NCBI RefSeq assembly: GCF_003086295.3
Contig: NC_092048.1
Span: 110,066,276-110,130,275, forward strand
Reading direction: 5' to 3'
Origin: Arachis hypogaea
Lineage: Eukaryota; Streptophyta; Magnoliopsida; Fabales; Fabaceae
Length of the DNA: 64,000 nt
Shown here: positions 1 to 10,927 of the stretch, piece after piece
Layout of the letters: every line of letters begins with the position of its first letter
Numbering within the stretch: the first letter of the stretch is position 1
Made by a program: the position numbers and the translations under genes
Notes under the pieces: model-generated
What the model was told of the DNA's origin: nothing
What the model saw: only the letters and a program-made list of their open reading frames with translations
Database searches by the model: none

Positions 1-494
1 ACAAGGAAAAGTAAATTTGCATCAAACAGAAGAGTAAAAGGTGTTTGGGATTGAACCGGATATGAAGCAGAAAAGTAAATGAACATAGAAAGCAGTAAAC
101 AGAGAAATAAAATGGGAAATTCAGATCTCAGGACCCAGAGACTAGAAAACCAAGTCTAGATCTCAATGCCTTCCTAGATCCAATAAGAACAATTGCAAGG
201 GAATTGTAAATTGCAAAGAGAATAGATGAAGAGCAATTAACCGGAAATGAAATTCAATTAACAGTAAAGAAACAGAGAGATCCAAGATTGAGATTGAAAC
301 AGAATTTCTTCAATTCTCCAATCCAAGATCCAAGACAAGTGTAAATGAAATTGAAAGCAATAAAACTGAGAGGAAGAGAAGTGAATTCTCCTTCCCCAAG
401 ACAAAGAAATTAAAGTTCACTCAATATCAAAAGCTCTCCGAAAACTATTATGAAAATTCCAAAAAGAAAGCTCCCCGAAGAACTTGAATTCTAT

Positions 495-504
495 CCTATT
501 TATA
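495..504 (-). promoter_or_regulatory. TATA box of the left LTR
   Basis: The minus strand reads TATAAATAGG within GTGTATAAATAGGATAG. This is a strong plant TATA consensus about 1.6 kb into the LTR, where a U3/R promoter would be expected. Confidence 0.6.
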
Positions 505-1373
505 CACTTTCTTCCAATGATCTTCAAGCCTTGAGTTGGGCCTTTGCTCTTGGTGGAATTGGGTTGAAAGAGGCCTTGGTTGATTGCTCTTGAAGTTTGG
601 AGAAGAACCAAAGTGAACCAATTGAACCGGGTTTGAGTTTTGCAAAAGTTGGTGCAAAAGTTAGAGCAAAAGTTATGGGTCTAACTTTTGGTCTAACTTT
701 TCATATCAGCCCACAAAATTTGCTGCTATCCACGTTGGGGCAAAAGTTAGGGGTCTAACTTTTGCTCCAACGTTGGCCTCCCTTATGCACATTTATGGCG
801 CCAACTTTGTCCTCTTGTCATGTTGCCAATTTTATGCCCAATATAGACTATCATATATGGTTGGAAAGCTCTGAATGTCAGCTTTCTAACCCACTTGTAA
901 TCACTTCAATTGGACATCTACAACTCAAGTTATGATCATTTGAAGAGGGCATGGTCGCTGGCTTTGGTGTGCAGCGTTTGAGGTAACGTTTGCCTCAAAC
1001 GTTGGCGAAAACGCCAGTTCTGGAGGCTCAAACGTATTGTCCACCCCATACTATTATACATTGTTGGAAAGCCCTGGATGTCTACTTTCCAATGCCGTTG
1101 GGAGCACATTATTTGGAGCTCTACAGCTCGAGTTATACTCCGTTGAAGGTGCAGAGGTCAGTTGGCCTCACTTCAGGTTGCCACCATGTTCGTTTATGCA
1201 CATTGTGGGCAGTTTTCTCCCTCAATTTTAGTGTCCACCATGCAGTGCCATATATGCTTGGAAAGCTCTTGATTCCTACTTTCCAATGCTTCTTGAATCA
1301 CCTCATTTGGAGCTCTATAGCTCAAGTTATTCTTGTTGGAAGTATACCCCTTGTATGCCTTGTGGTGTGTGGC

Positions 1374-1735
1374 GCCAACGTTAGCCACCAAGTTAGGGGG
1401 CTAACGTTGGCGCAAACTTTTGCTCCTCCTCTTGTGATTTTCATGTGCCAACGTTAGCCACCAAGTTAGGGGGCTAACGTTGGCGCAAACTTTTGGTGCC
1501 CAGGGAGGTTTTCATGTGCCAACGTTAGCCTCAAAGTTAGGGGGCTAACGTTGGCGCAAACTTTTGGTGCCCAGGGGGGAATTCATGTGCCAACGTTAGC
1601 CTCAAAGTTAGGGGGCTAACGTTGGCGCAAGCTTTTGGAGCCCAGGGGAAAATTTTCAAGTTCCAACGTTAGCCTCCAAGTTAGGGGGCTAACGTTGGGG
1701 CTAACTTTTCAACCAAAAGTTTGTGCAAAAGTTTG
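1374..1735. repeat. Tandem array, about 5 units of 71-73 bp with internal inverted repeats
   Basis: Units start near 1374, 1447, 1518, 1589 and 1662. Each begins with GCCAACGTTAGCC and, after about 11 bases, returns as GGGGCTAACGTTGGCGC, so each unit can form a hairpin. Linkers such as CTTTTGGTGCCCAGGG are also repeated. The last unit is diverged. The array lies inside the partial LTR. Confidence 0.85.
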
Positions 1736-2095
1736 ATGCTAACTTTAGGTCCAGCTTTTTGCTTCCTGGTTCAATTTCACTTATTCCATTGTCCTCTCTT
1801 CACTCCTAGCCATTCCTTCTTGCTTCAACCTTTCTCCAAGCTTTCTTCACCTATCATTAATCAACCAAACACATCAAAGCTATGCTCAAAATCATGAGAT
1901 ATTCATTCTTTCATAATATGCAACAAATATAGCATAAAACCTCATGAAATGGCATGAATTCATATATGGTTGGTTCAATCAAGGGAAACATGAAAATCTA
2001 CTCAATTAGCTTGCTTGTAGCTCAAGAAAGTGCATAATCTTAATGAAAACGAAAGAAAAAGACTAGTTAAAATAGGCTAAGATGACTTGTCATCA

Positions 2096-3392
2096 CACAA
2101 CAACGGTTAGTTTCATCAAAAGCGACATGAATACTTTCTTCCATAGTCATGATGCGTTTATTATATACTCTAAAAGCTTTGCTAGTTAAAGAGTAGCCTA
2201 AGAAGATTCCTTCATCAGCCTTAGCATCAAATTTGCCTAAGTTATCTTTTCCATTATTTAGAATAAAGCATTTACAGCCAAAGACGTGAAGGTGGGAAAT
2301 ATTTGGCTTTCTTCCTTTGTACAATTCGTACGGTGTTTTCTTAAGAATAGGTCGAATGATAATCCTATTCATAACATAACACACGGTACTAACCGCATCC
2401 GCCCAAAAGTACTTAGGAATATTAGCCTCATTGAGCATAGTTCTCGCCATTTCTTCTAAATGACGATTTTTCCTTTCAACCACACCATTTTGTTGTGGTG
2501 TTCTAGGAGAGGAAAAATTATGCTCAATGCCATTTTCTTCACAAAAAGTTTCAAAAAGATTGTTTTCAAATTCTCCACCATGATCACTTCTAATAGATGA
2601 TATATGCAAATTCTTTTCATTTTGAATAACTTTGGCTAATCTTTTGAATGCTCGAAATGCATCACTCTTGTTTGCTAGGAACAAGGTCCATGTAAATCGA
2701 GAGTAATCATCAACAATAACTAAAGCATAGTAATTGCCACCAAAGCTCATAGTCCTAGAAGGACCAAATAAATCCATGTGCAAAAGTTGTAATGGCCTTG
2801 TTGTTGAAACAATGTTTTTGGATTTAAAAGAGGCCTTTACTTGTTTTCCCTTTTGACATGCGTCGCAAAGGACGTCTTTTTCAAAACGTAGCTTTGGTAA
2901 GCCAATTACTAACTCTTTAGAGACCAACTTGCTAAGATGGTCCATGTTAGCATGAGCTACTCTACGATGCCATAACCAAGTTTCATCATTTTTACTAACA
3001 AGGCATTTCACATCATTTGAGGAAACTTCATCTAGATTAATCATGTATACATTGTCAACACGGTGCCCAATTAGCACAATTTCATTAGTGTCTTGCCTTT
3101 TTATCAAACAACATTTTGAATCAAAGGTGACTAAGTTTCCTTTGTCACAAAGTTGGCTAACACTAATGAGATTATGTTTGAGACCTTTGACAAGTATAAC
3201 ATTATCTATGGAGGTAGAAGAATTTTTACCAACTTTTCCAACGCCGATTACTTTGCCGGTGTTGTTGTCTCCATAGATCACGTTTCCTCCATTTGTAGGC
3301 TCTATTGCGGTGAACTTTGATTCATCGCCGGTCATGTGTTTGGAGCATCCACTATCAACATACCAATTTGTATCCTTAGCTCCAACACGTAC
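2096..3392 (-). pseudogene. Copia pol: protease and integrase, truncated by LTR insertion
   Basis: The frame is open from 3392. It starts just before the aspartic protease motif WYVDSG, then a GAG-pre-integrase region with a zinc site (LWHRRVAHA, about 95 nt of CDS later CDACQKG; H123, H128, C157, C160 counting from the Met at 3335). The integrase core follows: D188 in LLHMDLFGP, D251 in SIRSDHGGEF and E287 in QNGVVERKN, with D-35-E spacing. The C-terminal GCKCFILNN and DEGIFLGYS motifs are typical of Sirevirus-like Ty1/copia. The frame is cut at 2095/2096 by another LTR, so RT and RNase H are absent from the window. Pol is in a different frame from gag. Confidence 0.9.
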
Positions 3393-3403
3393 CTACAAAA
3401 CAA

Positions 3404-5158
3404 TTAAAATTGGGATTTAGGTACCCAAGTGAATTTGGGTCCTTGATGGTTAGTATGAGCATAATGCCCATAAGGTGCCCATCTCGTATCTTGACTACGA
3501 AAGTTTATATGTTTAATTCTAGTAAAGCATACGGGTGCTATATGACCTACTTTATTACAATAATGACATATGACATTTGGATTATGCATCCTATGCATGT
3601 TTCTAAATGGTTGCCTAGGTTGTTTCCTAAATGCAACATCTTTTGATCTATATGCATTGTGATTATAATTTCTAAATGAAGCATGTTGAGAAGGATGTTT
3701 AAAGGCTTCATTCCTTTTAGGCATGCTTGCCTTTTGGGCTTGCGGTTGCCTAATAGGAGTTTTAGTATTTTTAAATTTTCATTTTTCAAAACCTAAACCT
3801 TCCTTATTATGAACATGCTTTTGGTTTTTCAACATTTTATCTAAGTTCTTTGAAGATTCATTGAACTTAGCTAAAGTGTTCTTAAGATTTGTAATTTCAT
3901 TTTCATGCATTTTACAAGATTTGTATGGATCACTACTTGTGCTACACTTATCTTTTCCAAGATTGATATTCTCGTTTTTCAACATCTCATTTTGTTTTAA
4001 AAGATCCATATTCTTTTTCTTTAGGAGAGAATAATCTTGGGTAAGTTTTGTGTACACCTCAAGTAAGGCATCATATTCATCTTGTAAATTAAAAGAAGTG
4101 GAGTTGTCATCACTAACCTTTTCTTCGCTTGCCATTAAGCAAAGATTTGCAACCTCGTCGTCATCGGAGTCGGATTCATCCTCGTTCTCCCATGATATGT
4201 ATGCTTTCTCCTTCTTCTTAAATTTCTTGTTTTTGTCCTCCTTTTGAAGTTTTGGACAATTGGGTTTAATGTGTCCAACTTCTCCACACTCATAGCATTT
4301 TGGTACCTTTGTTTTGCTCTTGAAGTTTTTCTTCATTGCAAACTTATTGAATCTTTTTAATAAGAGTGCAAATTCTTCATCTCCTTCTTCTTCATTATCA
4401 TCACTCTCTTCTTGTAGTGATGTTGTTTTAAGGGCGAGACTTTTCTTCTTGCTTTCTTCACCTTTTTGTCTATTTAGCATAGTCATTTCATAGGTGAGAA
4501 GATTACCTCGTAGTTGATCAAATGTAAGTTGATCATAGAGCCTTCCTTCCACAATGGCGTTCACTTTGGAGTTCCATTTTGGTGTAAGGCTTGTAAGCAC
4601 CTTGGTCACAATTTGTTTATCATTGTATTTTGTGCCAAGCATGCTTAGGTTGTTGAAGATCTTGGAGAGTCTTTCAAGAGCTTCTTCAATGCTCTCTTCA
4701 TCTTTCATTTTAAAATTTTCCCATTCATGAACCAACATAAATACCTTTGATTCTTTAACGTGGTCGGTTCCTTCGTAAGTGATTTGGAGTTTATCCCAAA
4801 TCTCTTTAGCGGTTTCACATGTAGAGATCTTCATATAATCATGCTCGTTAAGTGCACAATGAATGAAGTTGATGGCTTTATCATTCATTGCCACTTTCTT
4901 CCAATCATCGTCACTATATTCATCTTCTCCTTTCGGTACTTGCTTTGAGATGGAGACTTCTCCTTCTTTAGCGCTTGTTGTCTTTGTTGGAATGTGATTT
5001 CCATTCTCAATCACTTTCCAAATTATCACATCTTGAGAACGGATCCAAATTCTCATCTTATTTTTCCAATAAGAGTAATTTGTTCCGCTAAAAAGAGGAG
5101 GTCTAGCGGTTGAGTTACCTTCACTAGTGTTGTTGTTGTTAAAGCTTGTGCTTGCCAT
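3404..5158 (-). pseudogene. Copia gag polyprotein with one in-frame stop
   Basis: This frame of about 584 codons begins MASTSFNNNN at 5158, just inside the PBS. The N-terminal half has the copia gag signature (PPLFSGTNYSYWKNKMRIW, then a UBN2-type region with LTSLTPKWNSKV). A first CCHC knuckle, CYECGEVGHIKPNC, lies near residue 290. A Lys/Glu-rich, probably coiled-coil stretch follows. A TGA at 3779-3781 interrupts the frame; the same frame resumes and contains a second CCHC knuckle (CHYCNKVGHIAPVC) before a TAA at 3404. Gag forms the virus-like particle and binds RNA. With one nonsense codon and a truncated pol the copy is presumably dead. Confidence 0.88.
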
Positions 5159-5197
5159 GATCTTTTCCCTTAAACGGTTAAGTCTTCAAAGGGTTAA

Positions 5198-5209
5198 GCT
5201 CTGATGCCA
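5198..5209 (-). other. Copia primer-binding site, initiator tRNA-Met type
   Basis: The minus strand reads TGGCATCAGAGC, one base from the usual plant copia PBS TGGTATCAGAGC. It sits two bases inside the LTR edge at 5212 and upstream of gag. Confidence 0.85.
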
Positions 5210-5211
5210 CT

Positions 5212-6708
5212 TGTAGAACCTATGCACAATTACTCAAGAGGGGGGGTGAATTGAGTATTGCAACAACAATGAATCTTTTTGCGAAAGTTAAAGACAATAT
5301 ACAAAAGTGTTATTGTACTAGTATTTTTCCAAGAGCTTAACTCAATTGCTAAGCATTTATAAGGAGCTTTTACTTTCCAATAGACACCAACTCAAATAAA
5401 TTGATCAAGCTTTTCACCAATCGGACTTAAGCTATTCCTTAAGTACTTACGAAGATACTTTTCGATCACAATTTATTTTCTCAAAGGTAAAAGACAATAA
5501 TATTGAAGAGATGAGTTTGGAGAGATGCAAACGCTATTTAGAGTGGTTCGGCACAATCCTTGTCCTACGTCCACTTTCTTTCTCAATCGCTATTGAGAAG
5601 TTCCACTATTGCCAAGCTTCAAGGTGCTCGCGCAAAACCTTTTACAATCCGAGTCCTTAGTTTCTAACACCTCACGGTATATGATGACCACTCGTATACT
5701 AACCCACTCCACTTAAAGATACCTTCTCTAAGATTTGCCTTGAGTACTTAGTATACTTCTTTGGTATCCTCACCGACTATAGTGTTTATAACTCTTGACT
5801 CAACCTTGGAGATCACACTCCAATTTACAAAGTGTACAAGAAAACAATTCTCAAAGAATTGTTGAGACGAAATGAGTACTCTCTAGAAGAGTGTATGATT
5901 ACAAGTTTAGCACTATTGAACCAATTGATATTGCTCTCTCAAATTGTGTATTATAACACCTTAAAAAAATGTGTAGAATGAAAGAATATGAACAAGATAG
6001 TTTGCAGATACTCAAGTATTTGAAATAAGGCTTCAATCCATCTATTTATAGACTCCCCAAACCTTAGAAACGTTGGGGAGTTAATGGGATGGAGCCTTTT
6101 TGTCAAAACTAGCCGTTTTTTATGTTTTTGAATCATTTGCATCGATGCATAACACTTTGCATCGATGCAAATGTGTCTTTGAAGCTGAAATTTGAATTTT
6201 CAGCTAGGTTGCATCGATGCAAACATCTTTGCATCGATGCAACAAGTCGTCGCATGCTTTGCATTGATGCAAGATGAGTGTGCATCGATGCAAACCTTAA
6301 AGAATGGCTTAAAATCACTTCAAAATACTTAGGATTGATCTCAAACTTGTTGGAGTTAATTCCTATGCTTTTGTACCTTTGAAAACAAGTTTTTAAACCA
6401 TTTGGCTAGCATCGAATTGCAAGATGTGCATGAAAACATTTTGTGAGTGTGTGTTGAGAGATTTAGCAATTGGTTCTTAACAAGAAGTTACCTAAGTCCT
6501 AAGACACTATACTTGTCTTCAAATGTTGTGGACTTGAGTTTCTTGTTGTTGTTGTGTTGCTTTCAACTCTTCATTCCTCAACGTTGAATGTTGGTTGATC
6601 TTTCAACATGCTTGTTCATTCAAGTTGTTTTTTGGTTTGTCTTTCATGTTGTTTGTTGGTTTGTCATTCATCAAAACCTACGAATACAAACTTCGCATAC
6701 AAGCAACA
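5212..6708 (-). mobile_element. Copia LTR, about 1.5 kb
   Basis: On the minus strand it runs TGTTGCTTG...GGTTCTACA, so it has matching TGT/ACA ends. It is followed by the PBS on the gag side. On the other side (6709 onward) lies a polypurine tract, not genomic flank. It contains an array of TTTGCATCGATGCAAA palindromes at 6136-6296. No second LTR of this family is in the window to compare. Confidence 0.8.
6136..6296. repeat. Cluster of TGCATCGATGCA palindromes in the copia LTR
   Basis: Six copies of a 12-16 bp palindrome centred on ATCGAT (TTTGCATCGATGCAAA and close variants) lie within about 160 bp, with unequal spacing. One copy carries a change (GCATTGATGC). They are not tandem repeats because the linkers differ. 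Confidence 0.88.
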
Positions 6709-6836
6709 TGATTTATAATTTCCCCCTTTTTGATAATGACAAACCAATTTTGAGGATATGCATTTATAAATGATTTTGAAAGCAACAATAATGCACTTTG
6801 TTTTATAAAATGAGGGTGAAGCTTACGCAATTCAGT
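6709..6836 (-). mobile_element. Copia 3' internal remnant with polypurine tract
   Basis: Immediately outside the LTR the minus strand reads AAAAAGGGGGAAATTATAAATCA (tract at 6717-6731). This is the form of a copia 3' polypurine tract, preceded by TTGGTTTGTCATTATC. It should lie next to a 3' LTR, yet this same LTR is followed by a PBS, so the LTR is shared by two copies. The remnant ends near 6836, where element B LTR sequence begins; the edge is approximate. Confidence 0.6.
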
Positions 6837-7942
6837 CTTTGGTGATCCTACTCAAAACACCACAGACAAGGTCAGATCTTCTAGATCGGAGAATGATGCT
6901 CGATATTCTAGCCTTAGTGCCACAGAGACCTCAATTACCCATTACTAACGAGATTTAATGTCACAATATCCCAATTAGCCCAGATACTCTCTTGGAACCT
7001 GTGATGTACTCTCAAGCTGTAGCTCAATACTATCCGGCTAAGGCTTCGCACGAGCTCATGTAGAATAAGAGGTCATACTCTTGTTTCACCCCAGACTCAT
7101 AAAGATGATGAACGAAAATATATCATAGAATGGAATCAAACATGTATTAAAGTAGAAGAAGTTATAATATTAATCCATAGGAATGAGTAGAGCTCCTATC
7201 CTTAACTTAGGAGGTTTAGTCGCTCATACTTTATAGAAAATACTGTGTGATAAGTTCTGAGAGGCTGAAGATCCCAAACATGAGTGATCTTCTCCTATAT
7301 ATACTAATCTAATAATTAAAAATTACAAAAATGAGATAAACTAAGCAAAAGGTGCGAAAATCCACTTATGGGCCCACTTGGTGAGTGTTTGGATTGAGCT
7401 GGCATTTAGCTTGGAAGAGTGGGCATTGAACGCCCACTAGAGAGTGTCCACGCTGCTCCCTTGATCTCTTGGTGGCATTGAATGCCAGTTTTGGGCGTTC
7501 AACGCTGGCCTTGGTCCTTTTAGGGGTTTGAACGCCAGAAAGGGGGTAAGTTGGGCGTTCAATACCTGTTTTGGGAAGTCATTTCCAAAGATAGGTATAA
7601 ACTATCATATATTTCTGGAAAGTTCTGGAGTTAGCTTTCCAACGCTGCTGAGAGCGCATCAATTGGATCTCTGTAGCTTAAGATATGCTCGTTGGAATGC
7701 ATGAAGGTTAGGATTTGACAGCATCTGCTATCCTTTCTTTGCCTCTGAACCAGCCTTTACCAGAATTTGCCAATTTCACCTAAAAATCATCTAAAATCAT
7801 AATAAAAACACAAAAACTCAAAGTATCCTCCAAAAGGTGAATTTTTCATGAAAATCTACTAAAACATACTAAAACTTGCTAAAATGTAACTGAAAACACT
7901 AAGAAAATGATACTAAAAATGGTATAAAATATCCGCTCATTA
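6837..7942 (-). mobile_element. Element B 3' LTR, truncated
   Basis: It ends in ATCCGCTCATTA near 7942, matching the GCTCATCA end of the other Athila-like LTRs with one change. A TATA-like stretch (minus TATATATAGG, 7294-7303), GGCGTTCAACGCC-type palindromes (about 7430-7560) and the TGGAAAG...CTTTCCAA module (7616-7642) are present. The U5 end with the TGGTGC start is missing. Confidence 0.7.
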
Positions 7943-8783
7943 ACTAGAATCCGGATGATATTATTGATTCTCTTCTTTAGGTTCTTATTAATTCTTGAAC
8001 ACAGCTTTTATTTTCTTTTGGTGCTTTGCACCTTGAGTCTAGCCGTGACTCTAAGTGTTTTGTTTTCAATCTTAACTTGATACATAAACACCACAAGCAC
8101 TTATCTAGGGAAACCCTTTGGATTCGACTTTTGCTTTACTTTTATTCCCAGACAATGGTGCTCATAGCCTTAAGCATACTTTTTATAGCATTAGGTTATG
8201 ACTTTAAGTGTTTAGTCTCAAGGGTTACTTGACACTTTCACACCACAAACATATAGTTAGGGAAAACCACTCTTTTGAGCTTTTAGATCAATTTTGACCC
8301 TCCTAACCATTGATGCTCAAAGCCTTGGACCTTTTTCTTTTGATTTTTATTTTTATTTTCAATTTTATTTTTTCTATTTCTTTTGCTTCAATAATCAATC
8401 TTTTTAATTTTTCAGAGAGTCAATAATACTTCTCTAAATTCTTGTTCCTCAAGAACCAATATTCTTAACTTTAATATCAAATATGCACAGTTAATTCATA
8501 CATTCAGAGAACAGAGATAAGGCCACCATATCAAAGTAAATAGAATAACTCATAATATTACTCAAGACCTTATGCATTTTACTACTTTTTTTTCCAATAG
8601 ATTTCTTTTAAGCTTGATGAGGAATACATAAGACATCTTTAAATAAAACGAAAAAGAAACTACTACTAGAAAATAAAGAAGTCCTAAGAGTGATCATGCA
8701 ACTAGAATAGAAAACATGTAACAAAATAAAATACATGAAAAACAGTGATAGGATAAAGATAGGGAGAATGAAACTAGACCACC
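7943..8783 (-). other. Element B 3' untranslated region
   Basis: No reading frame here is supported. The stretch corresponds to the 3' region of elements C, D, E and F. It contains two related blocks, near 8042-8125 and 8195-8265, sharing GTGACTCTAAGTG / ATGACTTTAAGTG and ACACCACAA...AGGGAAA. A T-rich run follows. Confidence 0.55.
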
Positions 8784-9924
8784 TTAGTGATGGCGGCCAG
8801 TAGTCCCTCCAGGGAATCCTCTGGAGCATTTGAGTTCCTCAATGTCACGCCTTTGCCTCCTCTGCTCCTCCATGAACCTCCTTTGAACCTCCATCATCTG
8901 ATGGAGAATAGCAGACTGGTTCTGATGCTCCAGCCTTAGCTGATTAACTGATGATGTCAACTCCCTTAGAGATGTGGTTAACTGATCCCAATAGTCACAG
9001 GGAGGGAAGTACATCCCTTGAGGTAACTCCAAAATATCTTGTGGAGGTGGTGGAACTGGCTCTTGCTGTGATCCTTGTGCGGGCTGCCTAGCGTGCTCCA
9101 TACCCTTTCTTGTGATGGGTCTCTCCTTGTCAATCAGGGTATCTCCCTCTATGTGAGCTCCAGCTGCTACACATAAGTGGTGAATAAGATAAGGGAATGC
9201 CAGCCTTGCTTGAGTGGAGGGCTTGTCAGCTACTTTGTAAATCTCTTGAGGGATCACCTCATGTACCTCCACCTCACTGCCGAGCATAATGCAGTAGATC
9301 ATCACTGCTCTCTCGACTGTAACCTCAGAATGGTTACTCATAGGGATGATAGAACGTTGTATGAATTCCAATCATCCTCTAGCCACTAGCTTAAGGTCTA
9401 GCCTACCCAGTTGGTAAGGCTTACCTTGAGCGTCCCTCCTCAACTGAGCTCCAAGCACGCAGATATTAGCAAGAACTTGCTCCAGCCTTTGGTTAGTGTT
9501 GACCCTTCGAGTGTATGACTGAGGGTCATTTCGTGGCTTGGGAAACTATAGCGCCACCCTCACACTCTCGGGGCTGAAGTTTATGATATGCCCTCTGACC
9601 ATGGTGAGCCAGTTTTTTGGCTCCGGGTTCACGCTTGTATCATGCTTCTTCGTGACCCAGGCGTTAGCATAGAACTCCTGCACCATCAACACTCCAACTT
9701 CGGTTACGGGATTGGCCATAATTTTCCAATCTCGTCTCATAACTTGGTATAGGATCTCCGAGTACTCATCGTCCTTTAGTTTGAAGGGGACCTCGAAAAT
9801 CACTCTCTTCTTCCTCACCACGTCATAAATTGGTGAAGAATCTTGTGGTCTCTCGTGGCTCGAAAGCTAAAGCGGGGGCTTTTTCTTTTTTTTTCCCTGA
9901 GGACTCTCCGGTTTTTGGTGCCAT
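8784..9924 (-). pseudogene. Element B ORF3 (Athila 'env-position' protein), broken
   Basis: The start ATG at 9924 reads MAPKTGESS, as in elements C and E. The conserved core (IFEVPFKLKDDEYSEI, MVQEFYANAW, NWLTMVRG) is followed by LEFIQRSIIPMSNHSEVTV and a C-terminal Glu/Gln/Arg-rich heptad-like region. Stops at 9546 and near 9380 (a TGA where relatives have Trp) interrupt it, and the N-terminal part is also disturbed. The family resembles the annotated 'putative plant transposon protein' domain. I see no signal peptide or membrane segment, so calling it an envelope would be unsupported; its role is unknown. Confidence 0.75.
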
Positions 9925-10927
9925 AGAGGTAAGAAATAAGAAGCAACAAGCAGAGCTTCCAACACCAAATTTAAAACTTTTGCTTGTCCTCGAGCAAATA
10001 GAAATACAAGAAAAGGAAAAATAAAGAAAATAGAAGAAGTAAAGAGAGGGGATGGGGTATAAAGGCTTCGGCCTTTGGGAGGGAAGAAGGGAAAAGAATG
10101 AAGAAGGGGGTGTGTATGGTGAAGAATGTGTAAGAAGGGAAGAGTAGTGAAGGTGTGATGAAAGTGGATGAAGTGAGGGGTATTTATAGAAGTGGGGTAG
10201 CGGTGAGTTCGGTCATTCGGAAGGGAAAATTAGGGGGGGAGTGGGGAAATTGAATTCGAATTTGAATGAGGTTGGTGGGAAGAGAAATTGATGAGATTGA
10301 TGAGAGGTTATTAGATAGAGGAAAAGGTGGGGTGAGGGAATCAAGGGAAATGATGGGTGATGTGATGGATGAATGTGGATGGAAAAGTGGGAAGAGGGGA
10401 GAGAGAAGGGATAAGAGTGAATAAATGGTAAAGTGGTTGGTGGTTGGAAAGTATCCTTGGGCCAAAGACTTGAACTTTTAGCATGCTGCCTCCCCCCTGG
10501 GCGTTAAACGCCAGAGGGGGGTCCCCAAAATATATTTTTTGTGGCGTTCAACACAAAGAATAGGTGTTGAACGCCCTAGTGGGATAGAAAAATTGGCTTG
10601 GATAGCTCCCATATGGATGTTTAACGTCCACCTTGCACCCCTCTCTGGCGCTGAACGCCAAATCTGGCGTTCAACGTCAGCAAGGGTATCCTTCAAGGTG
10701 TTCTGTTTTCCTGTTTCGCGTTCCTGTTTCAGTTCTAAGTGCTACATATGATCACAAACATTAAAAATATGAAGAAAACTATGAAAATAATTAAAATGAT
10801 ATGAAATCAAATTCAAATATACTAAAATAACATAAAAGAAAGTAAAATTAAATTATAGGGTACATATGGTTGGGTTGCCTCCCAACAAGTGCTTCTTTAC
10901 CGTCATTAGCTTGACGGACAGCTCCTT
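9925..10927 (-). other. Element B spacer between gag-pro and ORF3, with palindromes
   Basis: No ORF is supported. From about 10495 to 10690 there are GCGTTAAACGCC-type palindromes (for example TGGCGCTGAACGCCA and GGCGTTCAAC...GTTGAACGCC). Around 10010-10440 the plus strand is strongly purine-rich. At 9958-9997 the module CACCAAATTTA...TTGCTTGTCCTCGAGCAA precedes the ORF3 start. Confidence 0.6.

Larger units (their letters stand above)
1..2095 (-). mobile_element. Partial LTR of an unassigned LTR retrotransposon
   Basis: The minus strand opens at 2095 with TGATGACAAGTCATC, directly abutting an interrupted copia pol reading frame, so 2095/2096 is an insertion junction. No coding domain is seen from 1 to 2095. 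The stretch contains a TATA box, a tandem repeat array and three TTGGAAAG...CTTTCCAA modules, all typical of a long U3. The other LTR end, the PBS and the second target-site copy lie left of the window. I infer a Ty3/gypsy-type LTR from its overall style; the family is not identified. Short open frames inside it look like chance. Confidence 0.65.

Noticed and set aside
990..1457. 155-codon plus-strand open frame in the left LTR
   Set aside because: It overlaps the tandem repeat array and the TTGGAAAG modules, has no recognisable domain and is antisense to the element.
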